Below are positions 43,413 through 56,337 of a stretch of 64,000 nt of DNA, piece by piece. The number at the start of each line of letters is the position of its first letter. Position 1 is the first letter of the stretch. The DNA is taken from assembly GCA_003104995.1 (NCBI GenBank), contig PQAO01000032.1:1-64000 (forward strand). Reading direction: 5' to 3'. The notes under the pieces were generated by a model, which saw only the letters and a program-made list of their open reading frames with translations, searched no databases and was not told the origin of the DNA. The position numbers and the translations under genes are program-made. The stretch comes from Dehalococcoidia bacterium. GTDB taxonomy: Bacteria > Chloroflexota > Dehalococcoidia > Tepidiformales > Tepidiformaceae.

Positions 43413-44840
43413 GTGACAATGGACGCCATGCATTCCCACTCCGGCGCGGAAAGCATCTTCAGCGGCGACCGCCGCGCCCTCACCATCGGCCTCCTCATGG
43501 CCATCACTCTCGTTGCCTTCGAGGCCCTCGCCGTTGCCACGGTCATGCCCAAAGCCGAACAGGATCTCGGGGGCCTCACCCTCTACGGATGGGCCTTTAG
43601 CGGCTTCCTGCTCGCGAGCATTGTGGGTATCACCTGGGCAGGTGAACAGGCCGACCGCCATGGCCCTGGCCGTCCACTCGCCATCGGGATGACGCTCTTT
43701 GGCATCGGCCTTCTCATCGCGGGCCTTGCCCCATCCATGCTCGTCCTCGTCATCGGCCGGGCCATCCAGGGCCTGGGCGCCGGCGCGCTCCCGGCCATCG
43801 CCTACGTCGCCCTTGGCCGGGGCTACCCCGAACAGCTGCGTCCCCGCATGCTCGCCATGCTGGCGACTGCCTGGGTCGTCCCCGGTCTCATCGGGCCCGC
43901 CATCGGCGGTGCAATCGCCGAGTTCATCTCCTGGCGCGGCGCCTTCCTGATCTTCGTGCCCCTCATCCCCGTCATGGCAGCCCTCGCCCTTCCGCCCCTC
44001 TTTCGCATGGGGCCTCCGGGCGGCGAACTCCGCCGGTCGCGCGTCCCCACGGCCATCCGCCTCGCCCTCTCGGCCGGCCTGGCGCTGGGAGGCGTCGCCA
44101 CCGGGGACCTGCTCTTCGGCGCCCCATTGGTGGTCATCGGCGTCGCCGCCGGAATCCCCGCTCTGCGCGGTCTCCTGCCCCCCGGCACGTTCCGGGCTGC
44201 CCCCGGTCTCCCCGCCGCCGTCGCCGGCAACGGCTTCCTCAACATGTGCTTTTTCGGCGCCGAGGCCTTCATCCCCTACTTGCTAACCACCCACCGCGGC
44301 TACTCATCGTTCGTTGCCGGGCTGGCGCTCACGTCAGCTTCGCTCACCTGGGCTGCCGGGTCCTGGCTCCAGGAGCGCGCCATCCGGCACATCTCACGTC
44401 CCCACCTCGCCGCTTTCGGTGTCGCCTTCGTCATCGCCGGCATTGCCATGGTGCCGCTCGCCCTGTTGGAGCAGGTCCCGGGCGCATGGGTCGCCGTTGC
44501 CTGGACTGTGGGTGGCTTCGGCATGGGTATCGCCTATCCCATGTTCTCCCTCGAACTCCTCGCTTCTGCACCCCCCGGCCGCGAAGGTGAGGCGTCCGCC
44601 TCGATGAAACTGCACGAGATGCTCTCCGCGGCGGCGGGCGTCGGGGTCGCTGGCGGCATCGTTGCGGCGGGCGATGCCGGGGGCTGGCCAGGCGCTTCCC
44701 TGGCACTCGTCTTCGCTCTCGCTGCCGCCACTGGCATCCTCGCCGCCCTGGCCGCCCTGCGGCTCTCCGCCCAAAACCCGGTGTCGCCCTCTCGTGCCTC
44801 CGATCCCGCCGCTGCGGCAGCTGCCGAACCCGCCTCCTGA
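43413..44840 (+). CDS. MFS multidrug-type transporter
   Basis: The 475-residue protein has about 12-14 hydrophobic helices. The loop-2 motif G-E-Q-A-D-R-H-G-P-G-R-P and the antiporter-type motif around W-V-V-P-G-L-I-G-P-A-I-G-G are those of proton-coupled drug exporters. The first residues M-T-M-D-A-M offer three start choices (GTG 43413, ATG 43419, ATG 43428). The C-terminus is a Pro/Ala-rich tail. Confidence 0.9.
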   Translation: MTMDAMHSHSGAESIFSGDRRALTIGLLMAITLVAFEALAVATVMPKAEQDLGGLTLYGWAFSGFLLASIVGITWAGEQADRHGPGRPLAIGMTLFGIGLLIAGLAPSMLVLVIGRAIQGLGAGALPAIAYVALGRGYPEQLRPRMLAMLATAWVVPGLIGPAIGGAIAEFISWRGAFLIFVPLIPVMAALALPPLFRMGPPGGELRRSRVPTAIRLALSAGLALGGVATGDLLFGAPLVVIGVAAGIPALRGLLPPGTFRAAPGLPAAVAGNGFLNMCFFGAEAFIPYLLTTHRGYSSFVAGLALTSASLTWAAGSWLQERAIRHISRPHLAAFGVAFVIAGIAMVPLALLEQVPGAWVAVAWTVGGFGMGIAYPMFSLELLASAPPGREGEASASMKLHEMLSAAAGVGVAGGIVAAGDAGGWPGASLALVFALAAATGILAALAALRLSAQNPVSPSRASDPAAAAAAEPAS

Positions 44841-44960
44841 ATCTCGCGAGCACTCGGGACGCGGGCCCCGGAATCGGGACTCCCCCGGGGAGATTGTCCC
44901 GCCCGAAAAGGCTAGCATTGTTGCCACCACACCGCGGCGACCGCTGCCGGAGATGCACTC

Positions 44961-48401
<3,441 letters not shown>

Positions 48402-48520
48402 GCCCCAGCAACCTGCCCGAACGGCCAGTCGCTCCCCTCCCCGCACGGCCGGTTCTTCCTGGCCTCCCACCTGACACGATGGTTGCATCACCCGGGCCAC
48501 CGAGCCCCCAGGAGTAGCCA

Positions 48521-49423
48521 GTGCCCTCGGTCCTCTCCCAACTCTCCGATGCCCTTGCAGCCGCAGTCGAAAAGGCCGCCGCTTCGACCGTCCTGGTGGA
48601 CGCCCGCCGCCGGCTCCCGGCCAGTGGCATCATCTGGTCGGCCGATGGCGCTATCGTTACTGCCGACCACGTCCTCGAACGCGACGACAACATCGAAGTC
48701 CTCCTTCCCTCGGGCGAAACGGTCGCGGCAGCAATCGCCGGCCGTGATCCCGGCTCCGACATTGCCGTCCTCAAGGTCGACCGGACCGGCCTGGCGCCTG
48801 CCGAACTGGCTCCCGATGGCTCGGCCCGCGTTGGCAGCATCGTCCTCGCTGTCGGACGGCCCACCGCCGAAGGCCCGATGGCGTCGTTTGGCGTCGTTGG
48901 CTCAGTCGGCGGCGCCTGGCGCACCTTCCGCGGCGCCGAGGTTGAAGGCTACCTCCGCTCCGACGCGACGTTCTTCCCCGGCTTTTCGGGCGGCCCGCTG
49001 GCCGATGCCGAAGGCCGTGTGGTCGGCCTCAACAGCAGCCGCCTCGGACGTGGCGCCGGGCTTACTGTTCCCGCCGTTGCCCTTACCCGCATCGTCGGTG
49101 ACCTCCTGGCCACCGGAAAGGTCCGCCGCGCCTACCTGGGCATCAGCTCCCAGGGCGCCCGTCTCCCCGCGACCCTCGCCGCCGCCCTCGATGGTCAGGA
49201 GTCGGGCCTCCTCATCGTCTCGGTCGAACCGGGTAGCCCGGCCGACCAGGCAGGACTCCTCATCGGCGACATCCTCGTTGCCTTCGCCGGGAAACCTGTC
49301 ACCGATACCGACGACCTCCAGGCATCCCTCGGTGCGGGACGCATCGGTCAGCCAACCCCCGCCCGCGTCCTTCGTGGCGGTGAAGTCAAGGACCTTTCCA
49401 TCACCCTCGGCGAACGTGCCTGA
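48521..49423 (+). CDS. HtrA/DegP-like serine protease with PDZ domain, no signal peptide
   Basis: The 300-residue trypsin-fold protease has the triad His50 (TADHVL), Asp80 (SDIAVLK) and Ser156 in G-F-S-G-G-P-L, where the usual Asn before Ser is Phe. One PDZ domain follows (about 205-295), with G-L-L-I-V-S-V-E-P-G-S-P-A and G-D-I-L-V-A-F-A-G. No signal peptide or membrane helix is present, so it is probably cytoplasmic, which is unusual for HtrA. GGAG lies seven bases before the GTG. Confidence 0.88.
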   Translation: MPSVLSQLSDALAAAVEKAAASTVLVDARRRLPASGIIWSADGAIVTADHVLERDDNIEVLLPSGETVAAAIAGRDPGSDIAVLKVDRTGLAPAELAPDGSARVGSIVLAVGRPTAEGPMASFGVVGSVGGAWRTFRGAEVEGYLRSDATFFPGFSGGPLADAEGRVVGLNSSRLGRGAGLTVPAVALTRIVGDLLATGKVRRAYLGISSQGARLPATLAAALDGQESGLLIVSVEPGSPADQAGLLIGDILVAFAGKPVTDTDDLQASLGAGRIGQPTPARVLRGGEVKDLSITLGERA

Positions 49424-49465
49424 CCCGGCCCGGCCGCCACGCGAACCGGCTACGATCGAACCGCA

Positions 49466-50080
49466 GTGATGAGCCAGATCAATAACGGCCACGTGCCCCT
49501 CCGCGTCGCCGTCCGCGCCAGCTATCCCTCGGTGCGCGCCGGTCTCCGCGCCATGCTCGGCGCGGAATCGGGCTTCTCCCTGGTCGATGAAGCCTCTTCG
49601 GACGACGACGCCGACGTCACCGTGGTCGACCTCGACGAGGGCAGTCTGGAAGCGGACTGGCCCACCGGGCCGACCGTCCTCCTCGCGGGTTCGCCCGCCG
49701 AGTTCGCCGGCCTTGCCAATACGGGCGTGGTCCCCCGTGCCTACCTCCTCAAGGAATCCACCGCCCTGGAACTCGCCGCCGCCGTCCGGGCGGTCGCCCA
49801 GGGCCTCGTCGTCTTCGACCCCGCCGTGGCCGCCATGGCCCGCGTGGCGCCCGAAAACATCTCCCGTGCTGCGGGTGAGTCCCCGGCCCTCACCAACCGC
49901 GAGCTTGATGTCATCCGCCTCGTGGCCCAGGGCCTCCCCAACAAGGCAATCGCGCTCCAGCTGGGCATCAGCGAACATACCGTGAAGTTCCACGTCGGCA
50001 CGGTCCTCGGCAAGCTCAATGCCGCCAGCCGCACCGAAGCTGTCGCCCTCGCCGTCCGCGCCGGCATCCTGCCCTTGTAG
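49466..50080 (+). CDS. LuxR-type regulator with degenerate receiver domain
   Basis: The 204-residue protein has a receiver-like N-domain and a canonical LuxR helix-turn-helix (LTNRELDVIRLVAQGLPNKA then I-A-L-Q-L-G-I-S-E-H-T-V-K-F-H-V). The receiver lacks the acidic pair after the first strand (V-A-V-R-A-S), though Asp55 and Lys96 remain near the usual phospho-acceptor and Lys positions. It may work without phosphorylation. It follows the protease gene by 42 bp; a TACGAT box nine bases before the GTG-ATG start suggests its own leaderless transcript. Confidence 0.85.
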   Translation: MMSQINNGHVPLRVAVRASYPSVRAGLRAMLGAESGFSLVDEASSDDDADVTVVDLDEGSLEADWPTGPTVLLAGSPAEFAGLANTGVVPRAYLLKESTALELAAAVRAVAQGLVVFDPAVAAMARVAPENISRAAGESPALTNRELDVIRLVAQGLPNKAIALQLGISEHTVKFHVGTVLGKLNAASRTEAVALAVRAGILPL

Positions 50081-52057
50081 CTATTCCACCTCGGCCAGCA
50101 CGTCGCCCTCCCGGACCACATCCCCCGCCGCCACAAGCACCTCCCGGACCGTCCCGCTCTCCGATGCGACGATGCGGTGCTCCATCTTCATCGCCTCCAG
50201 CACCACCAGCAGCTGACCTACCTCCACAACGTCCCCAACCGCCACCTGTACAGCCGTCACCGTCCCCGATAGCGGCGCGGTCACTGCGAAGACTCCTTCC
50301 GCCGCAGCAGGTGCGCGTCGCGGCAACGCGGGTGGCGGCGTGACCCGTATTCGGGTAACGCCATCGACGGTGTCTCGCTTTGGATCACGCACGCGCAAGT
50401 CTGCCCCGTGCGAAGACGGCAAAGCAGATACAAGTACCGTCTCCTGGCCAGCACCGATGCGATACGCCGCTTCGCCGTCGTGGTCACCGAGCGGTGTCAC
50501 GGTCAGCCTCTCGCCATCTATGTCCACCTCGAATGCCTGCCCGGCGTCCCGCACGGTCGCCCGGCGCCGTTCGGGCCCGCTCGAAAGCCAGCACACCGCG
50601 CCCCCGGCCCCAATCCAGCGCGCTGCACCCCAGGGGCCTGGCGCCGGCCGGGATCTCGCCGCCGTGAGGGCTGCTGCCGCCGCCGCCCAATGCCGCGCCG
50701 GTACCCGCGGCGCCAGCAGCCCTTCCATCTCGCGCTCCAGCCAGTCGACTGTGGCGCCTCCACTTCGAAAGTCGTCATGACCGATGATCCGTCCGGCCAA
50801 CGCCAGGTTGGTCGGCACTCCCCGGATCTCGAACGCCTCGATATCCTCGATCGCCAGCCCAATCGCCCCGTTGCGGTCAGCCCCGTGACTGATGACCTTC
50901 GCGAGTAGCGAGTCGTAGCTTCCCGGCACCACATCCCCCGCCCCATACCCCGCATCCACCCGCGAATCGCCCCGGTATTCCCACTCCCGGATGCGCCCCC
51001 CGCTCCCACGGAACCCATCCCACGGGTCCTCCGCGTTCACCCGCACCTCGATCGCATGCCCTTCGAACCGGACATCCTCCTGCCGTAGTGGCAGCAGCTC
51101 GCCCGCGGCCACCCGGAGCTGCAACTCCACAAGGTCCAGCCCGGTCACTGCTTCCGTCACCGGGTGTTCCACCTGCAGCCGCGGATTGACCTCCAGGAAA
51201 TACCACTCCGGCGCCTCCCCTCCCGTCACGAGAAACTCGAACGTCCCCGCGTTCACGTAACCGGCCGCCAGCGCCAGCCTGAGCGCGGCCCCGGTCAATG
51301 CGGTCCGCAGCCCCTCGTCCACGATCGGGCTCGGCGATTCCTCGATGAGCTTCTGGTGCCGCCGCTGCACCGAGCAGTCCCGCTCTCCGAGATGGATGAC
51401 GTTCCCATGCGAGTCCGCCAGCACCTGCACTTCGACGTGGTGCGCATCCCGCACCAGCTTCTCGATGAGCAGCCCACCGTCCCCAAACGCGGCCAGCGCC
51501 TCCCGCCGGGCGCTCTCCACCGCCTCAGAAAGCTCTCCCGGCCCGTACACCTCGCGCATCCCCCGTCCCCCGCCGCCGCCGCGCGCCTTCAGCATCACCG
51601 GGTACCCGATCCGCACTGCCTCGCGCGCCAGCGTGCCATCGTCGTCCTCGCCATCCCAGCCCGGCACCACCGGGACCCCGTTTGCCACGGCCAGCCGCCG
51701 CGCGGCGCCTTTGTCCCCCAGTCCGCGCAGCACCTCCGCCGGTGGCCCGATGAACGCGATCCCCTCCGCCGCGCACCGCTCCGCGAAGTCCGCGCGCTCG
51801 CTCAGGAACCCGTATCCAGGGTGGATCGCGTCGCAGCCCTGCGCCCTGGCCGCCGCGATCACCGCGTCCACGTCGAGATACGTCTCCGCCGCGGTCTGTC
51901 CCTCGATGAGCGCCACTGCGTCGGCTATCCGCGCCGCCACTCCCCGGCGGTCCGGTAGTGATGCCACTACTACCGAACGAATCCCCATCCGTCCCAGCGT
52001 CTTCGCGATCCGCACCGCTATCTCGCCCCGGTTGGCTATCAGTACGCTCGTGAACAT
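50081..52057 (-). CDS. acyl-CoA carboxylase biotin-carboxylase/BCCP subunit
   Basis: The 658-residue protein has a biotin carboxylase N-part (I-A-N-R-G-E-I-A-V-R-I, the ATP-grasp loop K-A-R-G-G-G-G-G-R-G-M, and R-D-C-S-V-Q-R-R-H-Q-K). A middle linker domain follows, then a C-terminal biotinyl domain with the acceptor Lys in E-A-M-K-M. It carboxylates its own biotin using ATP and bicarbonate. It is the natural partner of the carboxyltransferase at 36851 (11.6 kb away, opposite strand). The ATG follows the upstream stop closely; a GTG one codon earlier is possible. Confidence 0.93.
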   Translation of the reverse strand: MFTSVLIANRGEIAVRIAKTLGRMGIRSVVVASLPDRRGVAARIADAVALIEGQTAAETYLDVDAVIAAARAQGCDAIHPGYGFLSERADFAERCAAEGIAFIGPPAEVLRGLGDKGAARRLAVANGVPVVPGWDGEDDDGTLAREAVRIGYPVMLKARGGGGGRGMREVYGPGELSEAVESARREALAAFGDGGLLIEKLVRDAHHVEVQVLADSHGNVIHLGERDCSVQRRHQKLIEESPSPIVDEGLRTALTGAALRLALAAGYVNAGTFEFLVTGGEAPEWYFLEVNPRLQVEHPVTEAVTGLDLVELQLRVAAGELLPLRQEDVRFEGHAIEVRVNAEDPWDGFRGSGGRIREWEYRGDSRVDAGYGAGDVVPGSYDSLLAKVISHGADRNGAIGLAIEDIEAFEIRGVPTNLALAGRIIGHDDFRSGGATVDWLEREMEGLLAPRVPARHWAAAAAALTAARSRPAPGPWGAARWIGAGGAVCWLSSGPERRRATVRDAGQAFEVDIDGERLTVTPLGDHDGEAAYRIGAGQETVLVSALPSSHGADLRVRDPKRDTVDGVTRIRVTPPPALPRRAPAAAEGVFAVTAPLSGTVTAVQVAVGDVVEVGQLLVVLEAMKMEHRIVASESGTVREVLVAAGDVVREGDVLAEVE

Positions 52058-52060
52058 CAC

Positions 52061-53131
52061 CTACGCTTCCGCGGGCCTATCCGGGGCAAGCACTTCGACC
52101 TGGCCATTGCCCTCGTCGAGCCGTCCGGTGTCGTCCCGCTTATCCAGGTAGTAGTCCAGCACCACTCTGCCCGCGGCTGCCGCAGGCAGCGCCAGTAACA
52201 CCCCCGTGACCCCCAGCAGCTCCCCGCCCACCAGCACCGCTACCAGCACGACGATAGCTGGCAGGTTGAGCGTCTGCCCGTAGATGCGTGGCACCAGGAA
52301 CCGGTCCTCGAACTGCTGGTACACCAGCAGCGCAATCAGCACGATCAGTGCCTGCTCCGGCGACTCCTGGAACGCCGCGACCACTGCTGGCACGATCGCG
52401 ATGAATGCCCCAATCAACGGGATGATGTCCGCGAAGGCCGCCAGCACCCCGAACGCCACCGCGTTCGGCACGTCGACCACCAGCAACACCACCAGCGTGT
52501 ACACCCCGATGACCGTCGACGTAATCATCTGGCCACGCACGTAGCCACCGACCACGCGGCTCAATGCCCGGACGAAGTGCTCCGCGTCGGGCTCCCGCTC
52601 CTCCGGCACGAACCGGAACAGGAACGTGCGCAACCGCTTGGTATCAACTAGCAGGTATGCCGTCAGCACCAGCACTGTGAACGCCGAAAACACGCCGAAC
52701 GCCACCCGCTGGCCGTAATCCACAGCCTGGCTGCCACTGATCAGGTCGCCCCAGTTGATCTCCTCCGCACGCTCCGGCAGGTCCCAGCGGTCGGTCTTGA
52801 ACCCGAAGTCCGCCATGAACTTCTCGAGGTCTTCCGCGTACACGGGCAGGTTCGAACGCAGATCGCGGAACTCGTCGATCATTGCCGGGGCCACGATCGC
52901 AACCATCGACCCGATTACCACCAGGACAGCCAGCACGATGAGCAGCACCGCCACCACCCGGTTGATCCCGTGGCGGACCAGCCACTCCACGTACGGCAAC
53001 AGCGCCGCCATGAAGATAAGCGCCGTCAGGATCAGCAACACGACCTGCCACACGCGTACCAGCGCCCACAGCGACAGGATCGCCAGCCCCACGACGATCA
53101 GCCCGCGATAGGAGAGTTCGACCTTGAGCAT
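52061..53131 (-). CDS. AI-2E/PerM family membrane protein
   Basis: The 356-residue protein has about eight helices in the AI-2E transporter arrangement: an N-terminal pair, a cytoplasmic segment (about 65-140), then the conserved G-Y-V-R-G-Q-M-I, D-I-I-P-L-I-G-A-F-I-A and Q-Q-F-E-D-R-F-L-V-P-R-I-Y-G. Members export small molecules or act as Na+/H+ antiporters. ATG 53131 has GCGGAAGC upstream and fits the family start. Confidence 0.9.
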   Translation of the reverse strand: MLKVELSYRGLIVVGLAILSLWALVRVWQVVLLILTALIFMAALLPYVEWLVRHGINRVVAVLLIVLAVLVVIGSMVAIVAPAMIDEFRDLRSNLPVYAEDLEKFMADFGFKTDRWDLPERAEEINWGDLISGSQAVDYGQRVAFGVFSAFTVLVLTAYLLVDTKRLRTFLFRFVPEEREPDAEHFVRALSRVVGGYVRGQMITSTVIGVYTLVVLLVVDVPNAVAFGVLAAFADIIPLIGAFIAIVPAVVAAFQESPEQALIVLIALLVYQQFEDRFLVPRIYGQTLNLPAIVVLVAVLVGGELLGVTGVLLALPAAAAGRVVLDYYLDKRDDTGRLDEGNGQVEVLAPDRPAEA

Positions 53132-53181
53132 GCTTCCGCCGGCTGGTTGAGTGGCCGTAGCGTAGGGCCCGGCACCCTCCG

Positions 53182-53211
53182 CCGACAACTCGTCCGCGGG
53201 TTTGCTAGGCT
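53182..53211 (+). promoter_or_regulatory. candidate promoter of the DinB-like gene
   Basis: CCGACA (53182-53187) and TAGGCT (53206-53211) are 18 bp apart, and a GGGGGAG ribosome site begins ten bases after the -10. Confidence 0.35.
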
Positions 53212-53231
53212 CTCATCTCTGGGGGAGTGCC

Positions 53232-53777
53232 GTGTTTACATCGATCGATGTCTTTCTCCGCTACTTCGAAGGCGTGAACCGCCGTGCCATGCGCGATATC
53301 GCCGCCCTGCCCCCGGAGGCCGACGGCTGGACGCCCCTCACCGGCGAGGGCGAAAACGCCTGGAGCATCAACAAGCTCATCGGCCACATGTGCGGCTCAC
53401 GCCTTTACTTTGCCAGTGCCTACCGGGGCAGCGGCTGGATCAGCCCGGCCCCGCCCGATGTCCGCTCCCGCGACCGCTGGGTGCCCGCGCTGCAGGCGAG
53501 CTTCGACCAGTTCCGCGAACTTCTCGCCGGGACCCCCACGGACTACCTGGGGCGCCGCATCGCCATGATCGATTCCGATGGCACGCTCCCTGGCTGGCGC
53601 ATCCTTCTCATGATGATGGAGCACGACATCCACCACCGCAGCCAGGTCGACACCTACGCCGGCCTCAACGGCTGGGATGTCCCCCAGATCTACAACCGCT
53701 CCGCCGAAACCATCGGCTCGCTCCAGGCCGAACAGCGCGCCAAACACAATCAGGCCGGCGACTCCCACCCGCGCTAA
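53232..53777 (+). CDS. DinB superfamily protein
   Basis: The 181-residue protein has the four-helix DinB layout with histidines in S-I-N-K-L-I-G-H and E-H-D-I-H-H-R-S-Q, the usual three-His metal site. The GTG is chosen because GGGGGAG lies five to eleven bases upstream. The substrate is unknown. It is a second, not closely similar, DinB-type protein in this window (compare 42495). Confidence 0.85.
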   Translation: MFTSIDVFLRYFEGVNRRAMRDIAALPPEADGWTPLTGEGENAWSINKLIGHMCGSRLYFASAYRGSGWISPAPPDVRSRDRWVPALQASFDQFRELLAGTPTDYLGRRIAMIDSDGTLPGWRILLMMMEHDIHHRSQVDTYAGLNGWDVPQIYNRSAETIGSLQAEQRAKHNQAGDSHPR

Positions 53778-53902
53778 GACGACGTCCGCCCGCCGCGCCA
53801 CCATTCGACCCCATCCGGGGCACCCCGGTCATGGCATGCTGCGCCGTCACCCCCACCTCCTCCCGCCCCAACTCAGTCCTCAGTCCTCAGTCCCAAGTCC
53901 TC

Positions 53903-53953
53903 ACAATGAAGAACTCCCTCGCCGGCATCGCCGGCGAGGGAGTTCTTCATTGT
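53903..53953. terminator. 24-bp perfect hairpin between converging genes
   Basis: 53903-53926 pairs without mismatch with 53930-53953 around the loop ATC. The stem begins ACAATGAAGAA, so A-rich and T-rich ends serve either strand. It separates the DinB gene from ilvN. A short tandem TCAGTCC(T) repeat (about 53874-53895) precedes it. Confidence 0.8.
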
Positions 53954-53967
53954 GCTCGAACCTCGTG

Positions 53968-54579
53968 TCAGTCGCTGCTGAACGGCAACTCGCCTTCCAC
54001 CCGCCGCCCCTGCGTCGCGTGGAACTTCGCGATCTTCTCCGGCTCCGGTTCATGCACCGTCGTCGTCTTCGCACCCCGGACCATCGCTATCCGCCCCGTC
54101 CGCGAAAGCTCCCGGATGCCGTACGGCTCGCACATCTTCACCAGGCCGTCAATCTTGTCCTCGTCGCCCACCACCTGCAGGATCAACGAGTTCGTCGCCA
54201 TGTCCACGACGTCGGCGCGGAAGACGTTCGCAATTTCCAGCAGTTCGTGACGGTTCACATTGTTGCAGCGCACCTTCAGCAGCACGAGTTCGCGCGCCAC
54301 CATTTCTTCCTGGCTCAGGTCCGTTACCTTCACCACGTCGATGAGCTTGTAGAGCTGCTTCTCCACCTGCTCGACCGGCGCGCTCGCCCCGTCGACCACG
54401 ATTGTCATCCGGCTCAGTCCCGGCGCCTCTGAGTGGCCAACCGTCAGCGACTCGATGTTGAAGCCGCGCCGCCGGAACAGGCTGGCCACGCGCATCAGCA
54501 CTCCCGGCTTGTCCTCCACGATTGCCACCACGGTGTGCTGCGCATGGTGCTTTCGCGAACCATTCACTGAGGGGTTCAT
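53968..54579 (-). CDS. ilvN: acetolactate synthase regulatory (small) subunit
   Basis: The 203-residue protein has an N-terminal ACT domain (V-V-A-I-V-E-D-K-P-G-V-L-M-R-V-A-S-L-F-R-R-R-G-F-N-I-E-S-L) and the long-form C-terminal domain. It makes the catalytic subunit sensitive to valine or related feedback. The C-terminal extension (about 25 residues after R-T-G-R-I-A-M-V-R-G) is common. Its ATG overlaps the ilvB stop (ATGA). Confidence 0.95.
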   Translation of the reverse strand: MNPSVNGSRKHHAQHTVVAIVEDKPGVLMRVASLFRRRGFNIESLTVGHSEAPGLSRMTIVVDGASAPVEQVEKQLYKLIDVVKVTDLSQEEMVARELVLLKVRCNNVNRHELLEIANVFRADVVDMATNSLILQVVGDEDKIDGLVKMCEPYGIRELSRTGRIAMVRGAKTTTVHEPEPEKIAKFHATQGRRVEGELPFSSD

Positions 54580-56267
54580 CGGGCAAGCTCCTCGGCCGGC
54601 GCTTCAATCGTCTCGGAAAGCGCCGCGCCCGCCGGCACCATCGGCCACACGTTCTCCTCCTGGTCGATCTGGAAGTCGATCAGGATCGGGCCCTTGTGCT
54701 CGCGCGCCTCACGGATCGCAGGTGCTACCTCCGCCTTCGTCTCCACCCGGATCGCGCGGATACCGTACGCATCGGCCAGCTTGCAGAAGTCCGGCTGCGT
54801 CATGGCAGTACTCACCAGGTTCTTGTCGTAGAACAGCTGTTGCCACTGGCGGATCATGCCCAGGTAGCCATTGTTGAACACCGCTATCTTCACCGGCAGG
54901 TTCTCGTCCACGAGCACCGCCATCTCCTGCAGCGTCATCTGGAACCCGCCGTCACCGCAGATCGCCCATGTCTCCGCATCTGGCAGCGCGATCTGCGCGC
55001 CGATCGCCGCCGGCAGCTCGAACCCCATCGTCCCGAGCCCGCCCGAAGTCACCAGTTGCCGCGGGCGCTTGTAGAAATAGTGCTGTCCGGCCCACATCTG
55101 GTGCTGCCCCACCCCCGTCACGATTGTCGCGTCGCCGTTCGTCTCTTCATAGAGCGTCCGCACCACGTACTGCGGCAGCATCCGCCGGCTCTCCCGGATG
55201 TGCAGGCTCGGGTGCTCCTCCCGCACCTGGTCGATCCAGCCTCGCCAGTCCTGGTGCTCCGCTTCCGTTGTCAGGTCGCTCAGTCGCGGCAGCACGTTCT
55301 TGGCGTTCCCCACGATCGGTACCGCCGTCGGGAAATTCTTGCCAATCTCGGCCGGGTCGATATCGATGTGGACGATCTTCACGCCCGGGTTGAAGTCCTT
55401 GAAGCGCCCCATCGCCCGGTCGTCGAACCGCATGCCGATGGCGATCACCAGGTCCGCGTGGTCCGCCGCCATGTTCGCGTAGAACATGCCGTGCATCCCC
55501 AGCCACCCATAGCTCAGGTCGTGCGATTCCGGGAACGCTCCGATGCCCAGGAAGGTCGTGATCACCGGGATGTCCGCCTTCTCCGCGAGCTCAACCAGCT
55601 CGTTGTGGGCATCACCCCAGATGACTCCGTGGCCCGCGATGATGATCGGCCGCGTCGCCTGGTTTATCAGCTCCGCCGCTCTCCGGATCATCCCCGCGTG
55701 CCCTTCGGTTGTCGGCTTGTAACCTCGCAGGTTGATCTGCTCCGGCCAGTCGAACTCCGCCTCCTCCTGGAACACGTCCTTCGGGATGTCGACGAGCACC
55801 GGCCCCGGCCGCCCGGTCTGGCAGATGTGCGCCGCCTCCCGAATCGAGAGCGGGATCTCCTCTGGCCGCATCACCAGGTAATTGTGTTTCGTGATCGAAT
55901 GCGTGATCCCTGTAATGTCCGCCTCCTGGAACCCGTCCTTCCCCAGCAGCGATCGCGTAACGTTGCCGGTCAGTGCGAACACGGGAGTTGAGTCCATCCA
56001 CGATGTGCAGATGCCCGTCACCAGGTTGGTCGCACCCGGGCCGCTCGTGCCAAGACACACGCCCATCTTGCCGCTCGCGCGCGCATACCCATCGGCCATG
56101 TGCGCCGCGCCCTGCTCGTGCCGTACCAGCACATGCCGGATGTTCGGGTACTGCGGGAGTGTGTCGTAGAGCGGGAGCACCACCCCTCCCGGATACCCGA
56201 AGATCGTGTCCACGCCTTCGCGCTGGAGACTCTCCAGCACCATCTGTGCACCGGTTAAGCGCGCCAT
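54576..56267 (-). CDS. ilvB: acetolactate synthase catalytic (large) subunit
   Basis: The 563-residue ThDP-dependent enzyme condenses pyruvate (or with 2-oxobutyrate) at the first common step to valine, leucine and isoleucine. The N-terminal G-Y-P-G-G, the catalytic Glu in V-R-H-E-Q-G-A-A-H-M-A-D-G-Y-A-R, the FAD-region R-F-D-D-R, and the ThDP/Mg motif G-D-G-G-F to N-N-G-Y-L-G are present. The ATG has GAAGGA upstream. The gene follows a structured leader (56338-56510). Confidence 0.96.
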   Translation of the reverse strand: MARLTGAQMVLESLQREGVDTIFGYPGGVVLPLYDTLPQYPNIRHVLVRHEQGAAHMADGYARASGKMGVCLGTSGPGATNLVTGICTSWMDSTPVFALTGNVTRSLLGKDGFQEADITGITHSITKHNYLVMRPEEIPLSIREAAHICQTGRPGPVLVDIPKDVFQEEAEFDWPEQINLRGYKPTTEGHAGMIRRAAELINQATRPIIIAGHGVIWGDAHNELVELAEKADIPVITTFLGIGAFPESHDLSYGWLGMHGMFYANMAADHADLVIAIGMRFDDRAMGRFKDFNPGVKIVHIDIDPAEIGKNFPTAVPIVGNAKNVLPRLSDLTTEAEHQDWRGWIDQVREEHPSLHIRESRRMLPQYVVRTLYEETNGDATIVTGVGQHQMWAGQHYFYKRPRQLVTSGGLGTMGFELPAAIGAQIALPDAETWAICGDGGFQMTLQEMAVLVDENLPVKIAVFNNGYLGMIRQWQQLFYDKNLVSTAMTQPDFCKLADAYGIRAIRVETKAEVAPAIREAREHKGPILIDFQIDQEENVWPMVPAGAALSETIEAPAEELAR

Positions 56268-56337
56268 AAAGGAAGGTCCTTCCTGCGTCTCCAACTCATA
56301 CCCCGGCGCTTGCCCCGATGTGGAGCTGGCCGGTGCC

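Noticed and set aside
56268-56310. Leader peptide of 14 codons overlapping the ilvB start (MSWRRRKDLPLWRA)
   Set aside because: It has no run of Ile, Val or Leu codons and no terminator pairing, so classical attenuation is not supported.
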